Of a DNA stretch of 64,000 nt, positions 58,201 to 64,000 are shown in pieces. The position numbers and the translations under genes are program-made. Under the pieces are notes generated by a model. That model was not told where the DNA came from. It ran no database searches and worked only from the letters and a program-made list of their open reading frames with translations. Positions within the stretch are counted from its first letter, which is position 1. Every line of letters begins with the position of its first letter. The stretch is taken from positions 1-64,000 of the forward strand of contig CAYMEW010000020.1 of NCBI GenBank assembly GCA_964389755.1, written 5' to 3'. The stretch comes from JBBSUQ01 sp964389755. GTDB taxonomy: Bacteria > Bacteroidota > Bacteroidia > Flavobacteriales_D > Crocinitomicaceae.

Positions 58201-59508
58201 TGTACGACCATTCTTAACTACAGTTGGGATTTCGGAGACGGAACAACGGGAAGCGGAGCGAATATTACGCATTCATTCCCGGGTCCCGGTACCTATACGG
58301 TTTGTCTGAATGTATCGGGTACTTCCAACGGAGCACTTTGTCAGAAATCCATTTGCAAAGATATCGTTGTGGACTGTTCGGCTCCGTGCGAGTGTGAACT
58401 CAAACCGTTCTTTGATGTTACGATCGACGGAAGTAAGTGTAGTGTACACCTCGAAGGGGATGCGCAGGCGAACGACTGTATGACCAACGTTACGTATGAG
58501 TGGCACATCAACGATGGCAGCCCGCTCGAGTACGGACAGAACATCGATCACCAGTTTGCTGCTTCGGGAACTTATGAAATCTGCCTGGTGGTATTCGGTG
58601 AAGCGAACGGTGAGGAATGTGTTGACTACATCTGCAAAACGGTTGATATTAACTGTACAGAAAGCTGCGACTGCAAGGATCTGAAGCCTCAGTTCGACAT
58701 AAAACTCGACACGAAGACCTGTACTTATACCTTCTTCGGTTTATCCGGACTGGGTGAAGCCTGTGAGAAAAACCTCGCTTATGACTGGGATTTCGGAGAC
58801 GGAACAACCTCGATCGGTAAGAAGGTGGGGCATGTATTTAGTAATACCGGTAGCTACGATGTCTGCCTGACGGTGGCGCTTATGGACGATAAAGGCAAGA
58901 TCCTTTGCAAAGAACGCTTCTGCAGGAAGGTTGACGTAAGCTGCACGGGTAATTGCGATTGCAAACTGATTCCATCGTTTGATGTGTATAACTTTGGTAA
59001 CTGCGATTTCACGTTCTTCGGACATTCGGGTTCGGATTGTGCCAACATCAAAGCTTACCAGTGGTACGTGAATGGCAGCGGTCCGTATGACGGACAGGTG
59101 CTGAACCAGCATTTCAACGTGAACACCACTTATGAAGTGTGTCTCGTGGTGTACGGTTATACAGACCAGGGTGAATGCGAGGAGCATTATTGCAAGGAAT
59201 TCTTCTATACGGATTGTTACCCGGCAGGTAAGAGCCTGACCGAAGTACCGGAGGGAGCTGTTGCCCTGTATCCGAACCCTGCTGCAAGCGAGGTAACTGT
59301 GAAGCTGAACGAAGTTATTTCGGACGGTGACCAGGTACAGGTCGTGTTGCGTGCTGCGGACGGAAGATTACTGGCCACTTATGACCGCGAGCCATCTGCG
59401 GAGATTACGCTGGCTATTCCGGAATCGGTTTCCGAAGGATTTATTTTCGTGGAAATCACCACCGGTGGAAAACGCTATGTGAAGAAATTAATGATCTTAA
59501 GGGATTAA
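55201..59508 (+). CDS. Secreted M43-type metalloprotease with PKD domains and T9SS tail
   Basis: 1435 aa from the ATG at 55201 (signal peptide MKKLIQALGVFALLFAGSSG). Order: pappalysin-like M43 peptidase (about 75-330) with zinc motif HETGHFLGLYH at 237-247, then DGDRVCDTPP-type and MDYTDEGCLNHFT segments; a PKD domain (about 360-435, YEWDFGDGNTATG); a propeller-like region (about 445-820, with DDNGNLLFYTDGIHVWN); another PKD; then four Cys-rich PKD-like modules each opened by CxCKL/CECEL-type motifs (about 960-1330); and a T9SS type A domain (ALYPNPAASEVTVKL ... KRYVKKLMILRD). Exported and probably acts on extracellular protein. Confidence 0.92.
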   Translation: MKKLIQALGVFALLFAGSSGHTQVRQQSEQADVRPHCYFDELLQVRRDRDPGLQGKLDEMDLAVQNYLSGKGGGTALPKSGNLIIPVVVYIVHNNGAENITDTQVLSQMNALNDYYEDYGIQFCLATMNGSTPLPGTTTPGIIRIQNAALTNLDATSEHAALTATSSLSDDRYLRIWVVKSINGGAVAGYSILPDAVPSGEGGIAMDYKAFGEVSTCGCTVLAPGSQHGKILVHETGHFLGLYHTFNEGCAGMTSSDCALHGDRVCDTPPVASPNGGCSTNNSCSESPNLPDDIHNYMDYTDEGCLNHFTDGQNDRMHAMISLYYAQLVSGSNHTYTGINCNGGLLPAFTASSFAPCVGTSVTFTATPVTGATYEWDFGDGNTATGQVANHTYTSPLNPGSVTLTVTSGSSSASAIQTIVVENCQPINNSEAHWYFHDMNALDFSSGAPVYDNSAFVNGTFAFDAQNVNEASAVQSDDNGNLLFYTDGIHVWNSQHQLISSGLHGNHSSMNGAMIVPDPANSNQYYIFTTDVRSHTNPRGLNYTKVQVSGTTASMVPGQLNIPVTVPAGMGFETSANNALISAEGITSVEYPGGYYLIAGAVKNNIESYMVVFNVSSSGVAYHGQRLVGNLLAPLTTYSVLAANIQASPNAKYVAYSSATWNNDPDYVFDFDRCNGTFSNQRLIPVISGSSNFMIEFSPDSRFLYAAYNHNVFQYYVEPCEITGRLIATVPSHEVNVMQRGPNGKIYGTKYTTNELFVIHRPNELCTDAAPNACMFAETGPTMQNGTLVRSGLPNMIDAKLVNPFNHVILAEVSQCSQVCNTYDFEFDGCLSSYNWNFGDPASGSSNTSTAASPSHTFSGAGTYTVTITSGSYSQTLTVEIGASPEIAGSLTICPDNSMTGNYNADIPNGYSVNWSVSGGTIAGLNNQSSVLVNWTSLPGTVTLTLTDDETGCTFTRTVEVVEFCEIQLPCYCKLKPIFNWDVNQTNCNVSFEGQALSTTCTTILNYSWDFGDGTTGSGANITHSFPGPGTYTVCLNVSGTSNGALCQKSICKDIVVDCSAPCECELKPFFDVTIDGSKCSVHLEGDAQANDCMTNVTYEWHINDGSPLEYGQNIDHQFAASGTYEICLVVFGEANGEECVDYICKTVDINCTESCDCKDLKPQFDIKLDTKTCTYTFFGLSGLGEACEKNLAYDWDFGDGTTSIGKKVGHVFSNTGSYDVCLTVALMDDKGKILCKERFCRKVDVSCTGNCDCKLIPSFDVYNFGNCDFTFFGHSGSDCANIKAYQWYVNGSGPYDGQVLNQHFNVNTTYEVCLVVYGYTDQGECEEHYCKEFFYTDCYPAGKSLTEVPEGAVALYPNPAASEVTVKLNEVISDGDQVQVVLRAADGRLLATYDREPSAEITLAIPESVSEGFIFVEITTGGKRYVKKLMILRD

Positions 59509-59529
59509 TTCCATCACTTCACAATTGAG

Positions 59530-59558
59530 AAGGTTGCTCTGAAAGGAGCAACCTTTTT
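59530..59558 (+). terminator. Rho-independent terminator of the M43 protease gene
   Basis: AAGGTTGCTC pairs with GGAGCAACCTT around a TGAAA loop and is followed by a T run. It starts 22 nt after the stop. Confidence 0.88.
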
Positions 59559-59559
59559 T

Positions 59560-60261
59560 TCGTTTATACAAGGTGGGAACCCGTTACGGTATCGTCCTTA
59601 CCGGATGGGGAACATGTTGGGTATACCGTATGCTTACGGGTGGATTGCCCGGTGAATACCGCATGTATACTTTAAAGCCGGAGCAACCACGGCAGAACCA
59701 CGGCTCAACCTGCCTTCACTTCGTTTCGGCAGGCGAGCCATCTTTCACTTCGTTTCGGTATGCAGGCCTACTTTCACTTCGTTTCGGCAGGCGAGCCATC
59801 TTTCACTTCGTTTCGGTACGCAGGCCTACTTTCACTTCGTTTCGGCAGGCTTTTGTTTCTTAAGGAGGAATCTCTTTGGTTTTTCAGTGTGCGGTTCGGA
59901 TCGATCTGAGCGTAGCAGGTGGTTGGTGCTTTCGGGAGGCTTATGGCGGCTACTTATTTACAGAACGCAGAATTGTGCGAATTGTTACGCAGGGTATGTG
60001 CGAAGGAGCGATGAGTCCGGCCGGGAAGCCGTCCGCCGGATTGCGGACGGCTGTGTGTGGTGGTTGGTGTTTATGTTGACAGTATTTTGTTTTCTTTCGT
60101 GATACAAAGTTGCGGAGGGTGTGTGCAAGGATTTTGCGCAGCATGTTTTTTCTTATACTATTTTTTGATCCCAGGTCAATTTTTCCTTTGAAGGCTGGAA
60201 AATGATACCTTAAACTGAATTCACGTGAGGATTGTCGGCTATTCCCGTTTTAGAAACTAAA
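59560..60261. other. Non-coding repeat-rich region
   Basis: About 700 bp with no convincing gene. It holds five 29-bp tandem repeats (59715-59850). The rest (59860-60260) is GT-rich with two GGTGGTTGGTG-like phrases near 59920 and 60058. Frames on either strand have unusual composition and no start/RBS support. Confidence 0.55.
59715..59850. repeat. 29-bp tandem repeat, five copies in ABABA order
   Basis: TTCACTTCGTTTCGG begins at 59715, 59744, 59773, 59802 and 59831, an exact 29-bp period. Two versions alternate: one continues CAGGCGAGCCATC, the other TATGCAGGCCTAC (or TACGCAGGCCTAC), giving a 58-bp super-unit. No unique spacers, so not CRISPR. Confidence 0.85.
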
Positions 60262-60290
60262 AACGCCCGGAGAATCATTCTCCGGGCGCT
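60262..60290 (-). terminator. Strong terminator downstream of rtcB
   Basis: CGCCCGGAGAAT-C-ATTCTCCGGGCG forms a perfect 12-bp stem. On the minus strand it is followed by TTTTT. It lies about 170 nt after the rtcB stop; I see no gene in between. Confidence 0.8.
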
Positions 60291-60456
60291 CCATGCAAAA
60301 ACTATTCTCGCTTTCCGATCGGCTTCACACGCATACAGGCATCCGGGTGTTACACGTAGTGGAAACGGATATTGCCACTAAAATGACTGCGGAAGCCTAT
60401 GTACGTCCCGATCATCATGCTTTCTGTATTAACGCGGGCCGATTGCAAAAGATGCC

Positions 60457-61848
60457 TTACCTGTTGTTTTTTCTCTTTTTGTGCCTTCTCCACGGCGCAT
60501 TCTTCTGTACGTCCCCTGCCATAATACAGCCGTACGGCAGTATTTCATCGACCACGGTACCGAGGCCGAACTCACTCATTTGTTCGCGCACCGAAGTGGC
60601 GTTCTTGTAAGCCGACGGCAATTCGGTAATGTCGATCTCTTTAGAGAAAAAGCGGACATCGAGGTCTTTGGTTTCGGTGTGAAATACTTCTTCCACGGTC
60701 AGGTGTTCTTTGGACCTCCGGTGTTGCGTCCTGCTCGTGTTACGTCCTGCGCCATGCGGAGCGAAGCCCAGGTTGTTGGCAGTCGTTTCTCCGTTTACGA
60801 TCAGTACCGGCTCTGCCATGTTTAGCGGGATGAGTCGCAGGTTATCGGCTGCATCCGGCAGGAAACCGGCACTGATGGGCGTTGCTCCTTTGGCATGGTA
60901 GAACAGGTCGTCCTCGCGAAAAACGAAATTGTGCTCGTTCCAGAAACGATGTTCCACATGAAGTCCCGCTTTCTGTGCGGTTGCGTCATGAAGTACCGTG
61001 TGATTTTGTTTTGTCCATTCGCGAATGACCTGCAGTGCATTCCAGTATTCCTGTCCTTCCGGCGTGTCGAAGGGAATCCAGGCATTGTTTGCAAGCGTTT
61101 CAGGCGACAATTTTCTCCGGAAGCTTTCCGCTATTTTCATGGCCTTCGTGTAGAGCATGGCACCGACGCCCCGCGAGCCGTGGTGCGTTACAAGCATCGT
61201 TTCTCCCGTTTTTGCCGACCGTCCGACGAAGAGAAAATGGTTTCCGTCTCCCTGTGTGCCAAGGTGCGCACGTGCCATCCCGGTCATTTCTTTCGTGTAT
61301 AAAAAGCGATTGTCTTCAAAAGCTTTGAGCAGTTGTTCCGGGAAGCGAAATTGTTCGGAGCGATCCCTTCCGCCGGGACCGAAGTGTGTTACGGCATGCG
61401 CGGCATCGAGTACGGTTTTCGGATCGGTATCCCCGAAGTTGGTCAGCATAACCGAACAACAAATATCGGCGCTGTGCATTCCCGGGTGAATGGCATTTCG
61501 CGCCACGGCGACACCTCCTACCGGGATTGTTCCGACCGGGCCCGTAGGGCAGGCATCCGGCATTATCGCTCCGCTGACAAGTGTGGGAGTGCGCAGCAAT
61601 TCATTCATACTTTCGACTACTTTCGAGACGTTTTCAGCCTCCAGTTCGTTTTCAGCCCGGATGTTTATGGCCAGAGGCCTTCTTTCCGCGTGTAACGGCA
61701 GCTTCGGAGGTGCTCTGAATTGTTCGAGGTAGGTATTCCTCGCTTCACCTTCCAGTTGTTCGTCATTGATGTGATCGATCGCTTCGCGAAACCATTTTCC
61801 GGGTTCAAAGCCCAGTTCGATGAGTGTATCTCCGTTTATGTTTTCCAT
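60457..61848 (-). CDS. rtcB: RtcB-family RNA ligase
   Basis: 463 aa. RtcB joins 2',3'-cyclic phosphate (or 3'-phosphate) RNA ends to 5'-OH ends using GTP and Mn2+. Metal/nucleotide motifs are HSADICCSVML, GTQGDGNHFLFVG, THHGSRGVG and the guanylylated His in FAPHGAGRNTSR (His near 365). The C terminus ends GCIMAGDVQKNAPWRR as in full-length family members. A short N-terminal extension makes it longer than E. coli RtcB (408 aa). It is divergent from a WYL regulator; no RtcA cyclase or archease is nearby. Confidence 0.94.
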   Translation of the reverse strand: MENINGDTLIELGFEPGKWFREAIDHINDEQLEGEARNTYLEQFRAPPKLPLHAERRPLAINIRAENELEAENVSKVVESMNELLRTPTLVSGAIMPDACPTGPVGTIPVGGVAVARNAIHPGMHSADICCSVMLTNFGDTDPKTVLDAAHAVTHFGPGGRDRSEQFRFPEQLLKAFEDNRFLYTKEMTGMARAHLGTQGDGNHFLFVGRSAKTGETMLVTHHGSRGVGAMLYTKAMKIAESFRRKLSPETLANNAWIPFDTPEGQEYWNALQVIREWTKQNHTVLHDATAQKAGLHVEHRFWNEHNFVFREDDLFYHAKGATPISAGFLPDAADNLRLIPLNMAEPVLIVNGETTANNLGFAPHGAGRNTSRTQHRRSKEHLTVEEVFHTETKDLDVRFFSKEIDITELPSAYKNATSVREQMSEFGLGTVVDEILPYGCIMAGDVQKNAPWRRHKKRKNNR

Positions 61849-61889
61849 ATCAACTTATTTTTCTTCGTTATTAAACTGTCCTTTTTGGA

Positions 61890-61947
61890 CGGTACAAAGT
61901 TTAATACGAAGTGCGCACTTATTTTGCGCAGTACAAAAATAGCTTTG
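61890..61947 (+). promoter_or_regulatory. rtcB/WYL divergent control region
   Basis: Two TGCGCA palindromes (61912-61917, inside GTGCGCAC, and 61925-61930) are 13 bp apart, just upstream of a perfect TAGCTTTG -7 box (61940-61947) for the WYL gene. A GTCC-TTTTT-GGAC inverted repeat and GTACAAAnT phrases lie on the rtcB side. These are candidate operator sites for the WYL regulator. Confidence 0.5.
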
Positions 61948-61969
61948 CAGAAGTTTTTAAATTTAGCAA

Positions 61970-63016
61970 ATGGCACAGAATAAAAATGCATTGATCCGTT
62001 ACAAAACGATCGACAAATGCCTTCAAAATACGTACCGTAAATGGACGTTGAACGACCTGATCGAAGCCTGTTCGGATGCTTTATACGAATACGAGGGGCG
62101 TGACGTGGACGTTAGCCGGAGGAGTATTCAACTCGACATTCAGTTGATGCGGAGCGACAAGCTCGGGTACAACGCACCCATCGAAGTGTATGACCGTAAA
62201 TATTACCGCTATTCGGAAGAAGGTTACACGATCACAGACATCCCGATCACCGAAAGTGACATGCAGGTGCTGAGCGAGAGCGTGGAAGTGCTTCGCCAGT
62301 TTAAAGACTTTTCCCTGTTCAGTGAACTGGGTGGGATCATTCAACGGCTGGAGGATAAGATCTACATGGAAAAAACACATCGCTCTGCAATCATTCACCT
62401 GGAGCGCAACGAGCATTTGCAGGGCCTGGAACATTTGGACGTACTTTACCAGGCGATTCTAAAACAGGTCTGCCTGCTCATTACGTACAAATCATTTTCC
62501 GCCGCGGAACCGTCTGAAATCCTGTTCCATCCCTTTATCCTGAAGGAATTCAACAATCGCTGGTTCCTCGTTGGAAAGCGCCATAATCAGCGCCCAGTCA
62601 TAACGCTGGCGCTTGACCGGATAATTTCGATCGATTACGACCTGCACGTGCCGCATTGCGGAGAAGCGTTTGATGGTGACGCCTATTATCAGCATACAGT
62701 CGGCGTTACGGTAATGGGGCCGCGACAACTGCGCGAGGTCTTTTTGCGCGTCGATGCGTATAATGCGCCGTACGTGCTTACCAAACCCCTGCACCGGTCC
62801 CAGGAATTGCAGAAAAGAGAGGCAGACGGAAGTATTGTGGTGAAGATCCGTGCTCATCTGAACTACGAACTGGAGCGACTGATACTCGGGTTCGGTGATT
62901 CGATGACGGTGCTGGGTCCGGCCGCGTTCCGAAAACGCATGGCAGAAAAGATCGAACGGTCGCTCGCGAATTACACTGTAAATAAAGCGAAACGTGAACC
63001 GGCGGTAGATCTCTGA
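61970..63016 (+). CDS. WYL-domain transcriptional regulator
   Basis: 348 aa. The N-terminal winged-helix (about 1-75, YKTIDKCLQNTYRKWTLNDLIE) is followed by the WYL domain (about 165-250) with FILKEFNNRWFLVGKRHNQR (WFL instead of WYL) and ALDRIISID, then the C-terminal WCX extension (about 260-335, VTVMGPRQLREVFLRVDAYN). WYL domains sense nucleic acids or nucleotides in several phage-defence and repair systems. Divergent from rtcB over a 121-bp control region, so regulation of RNA repair is the natural inference. Confidence 0.9.
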   Translation: MAQNKNALIRYKTIDKCLQNTYRKWTLNDLIEACSDALYEYEGRDVDVSRRSIQLDIQLMRSDKLGYNAPIEVYDRKYYRYSEEGYTITDIPITESDMQVLSESVEVLRQFKDFSLFSELGGIIQRLEDKIYMEKTHRSAIIHLERNEHLQGLEHLDVLYQAILKQVCLLITYKSFSAAEPSEILFHPFILKEFNNRWFLVGKRHNQRPVITLALDRIISIDYDLHVPHCGEAFDGDAYYQHTVGVTVMGPRQLREVFLRVDAYNAPYVLTKPLHRSQELQKREADGSIVVKIRAHLNYELERLILGFGDSMTVLGPAAFRKRMAEKIERSLANYTVNKAKREPAVDL

Positions 63017-63113
63017 AACCGGTATATGTGACCGGAGTCACCTCCGGATGTAACTTTCATCACATAAAGAGCGCAGGTGTTGGCGTAATTTTACTTCAAT
63101 AAATAAAGCTGTT

Positions 63114-64000
63114 ATGAAAGTAGAACAAATTTATACCGGCTGTATCGCCCATGCAGCCTATTACCTGGAAAGTAACGGGGAGGCGGCTGTTTTCGATCCG
63201 CTGCGCGAAGTGCAACCCTACATTGATCGCAGTAAAGCCGACAATGCCAAAATCAGGTACGTATTCGAAACCCACTTTCACGCCGATTTTGTATCGGGGC
63301 ACCTGGACCTGGCTCAAAAGACCGGGGCAAAGATCGTGTACGGACCACAGGCGAAGCCGGGTTTTGAAGCTATTGTTGCGACTGACGGGCAGGAATTCAA
63401 AGTGGGAGGCAGCACTGTAAAGGTAATCCATACGCCGGGGCATACGCTTGAAAGTACGACCTACCTGCTGATCGATGAAGCGGGAAAGCAGCATGGAATC
63501 ATTACCGGCGATACCTTATTCATCGGAGATGTGGGCCGACCCGACCTGGCTCAGCACGTGCGTTCCGAACTTACGGAAGACAAACTGGCAGACCTGTTGT
63601 TCGATTCTCTTCGCAACAAACTGATGCCTTTGCCCGATGAACTGATCGTTTATCCGAATCACGGGGCGGGAAGTGCCTGCGGGAAGAAAATGAGTACGGA
63701 AACGACCGACACACTCGGGAACCAGAAGCGCACGAACTACGCGCTGCGTGCAGACATGACGCGGGAGGAATTCAAAAAAGAGTTGCTTACGGGGCTTACG
63801 CCGCCGCCTTCTTATTTTCCAAAAAACGTTTTGATGAATATCAACGGGTATGAATCGCTGGATGCGGTACTGGACCGTGGCGAACATGCACTTTCACCGC
63901 AGGCCTTCGAAGTGTTGGCCAATGAACGGAACGTGCTGATGCTGGATACGCGTTCTGCCGATGCATTTGCAAAGGGTCATATCCCGAATTCCATTAACAT
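63114..64000 (+). CDS. MBL-fold hydrolase with rhodanese domain (3' end outside window)
   Basis: At least 295 aa from the ATG at 63114; the frame is open at the window edge. The metallo-beta-lactamase part has THFHADFVSGHLDLA, VIHTPGHTLEST, ITGDTLFIGDVGRPDL and VYPNHGAGSACGK, the persulfide-dioxygenase-like (ETHE1/BlsB) variant with few metal ligands. A rhodanese domain starts near residue 275 (NVLMLDTRSADAFAKGHIPNS). It likely oxidises or transfers sulfane sulfur in the cytosol. The family usually has two rhodanese copies, so more should follow beyond 64000. Confidence 0.93.
   Translation, partial: MKVEQIYTGCIAHAAYYLESNGEAAVFDPLREVQPYIDRSKADNAKIRYVFETHFHADFVSGHLDLAQKTGAKIVYGPQAKPGFEAIVATDGQEFKVGGSTVKVIHTPGHTLESTTYLLIDEAGKQHGIITGDTLFIGDVGRPDLAQHVRSELTEDKLADLLFDSLRNKLMPLPDELIVYPNHGAGSACGKKMSTETTDTLGNQKRTNYALRADMTREEFKKELLTGLTPPPSYFPKNVLMNINGYESLDAVLDRGEHALSPQAFEVLANERNVLMLDTRSADAFAKGHIPNSIN

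Noticed and set aside
59715..59850. Possible CRISPR array
   Set aside because: The repeats are directly adjacent with no unique spacers, and no cas gene is present.
59573..59863. Open frame through the 29-bp repeats (96 aa)
   Set aside because: 29 is not a multiple of three, so each repeat is read in a different frame; composition is odd and there is no homology-like motif.
60293..60610. 105-aa plus-strand frame between the rtcB terminator and rtcB
   Set aside because: Its second half is antisense to the rtcB 3' end, and its first half has no domain; a terminator for rtcB lies just before it.

Overview
The window reads as a scaffold from a Bacteroidota genome, most likely a Flavobacteriales-type marine or freshwater lineage. 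Four kinds of evidence support this. Several large secreted proteins end in type IX secretion (T9SS) type A sorting domains (YPNP...GVYF/Y...K). At least nine perfect TAnnTTTG (-7) boxes, the Bacteroidota promoter element, precede genes. The gene content fits the phylum: bacillithiol deacetylase BshB1, fused CcsBA, split MutA/MutB, ACR3-type arsenic efflux, and a GreA-like protein of the kind usually mislabelled 3-oxoacyl-ACP synthase. Base composition is close to 50% GC except for an AT-rich patch at about 46.3-47.5 kb. It is a draft assembly: a 100-N gap lies at 53244-53343, and two perfect tandem duplications (309 bp in murB, 212 bp in an LTA-synthase-like gene) may be assembly errors.

Layout. 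1-0.67 kb is non-coding repeat sequence. 0.67-6.0 kb holds a lipoprotein, fumarylacetoacetase, bifunctional Rel and a DEAD-box helicase. 6.3-7.65 kb is murB with an internal duplication. 7.8-10.9 kb is a menaquinone cluster (MenI-type thioesterase, isochorismate synthase, MenD). 11-13.4 kb holds TerC, three small genes of mostly unknown role and thioredoxin. 13.4-18.9 kb on the minus strand holds a DivIC/FtsB-like protein, a periplasmic protein, both methylmalonyl-CoA mutase subunits and an EI24/CysZ-like membrane protein. 19-26 kb holds small proteins, a DUF1569-like/DagK-like/sulfatase operon and a large AsmA protein. 26-34.3 kb (plus strand) holds an outer-membrane barrel, Nif3, a zinc-ribbon coiled coil, two small membrane proteins, CcsBA, glutathione peroxidase and BshB1. 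34.3-39.6 kb holds a GreA-like factor, a GT4 glycosyltransferase, a secreted serine hydrolase, a cysteine desulfurase and a YdeI-like protein.

39.8-43.7 kb carries two secreted T9SS proteins and two tiny disordered proteins. 43.8-45.8 kb is an arsR-arsC-acr3 arsenic operon with a visible ArsR operator. 46.3-47.6 kb is an AT-rich accessory patch next to tRNA-Leu(CAG). 47.8 kb encodes a KirBac channel. 48.8-52.3 kb holds a DUF1572 protein, an NTF2-like protein, branched-chain aminotransferase and a divergent MocR regulator with repeated ACAGTT sites. 52.4-59.5 kb holds two giant secreted PKD-repeat proteins, one an M43 metalloprotease. 59.6-60.3 kb is repeat-rich and non-coding. 60.4-63.0 kb is an RtcB RNA ligase divergent from a WYL regulator. 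The window ends inside an MBL-fold/rhodanese gene.

Most of the window is housekeeping (stringent response, respiration, cytochrome c maturation, thiol redox, propionyl-CoA metabolism). I see no clear multi-gene novel defence or mobile system. The most promising leads are the RtcB/WYL pair, the MocR/ilvE operator array, the 507-bp PKD repeat gene whose gap size can be predicted, the tRNA-Leu-flanked AT-rich patch, and several small proteins.
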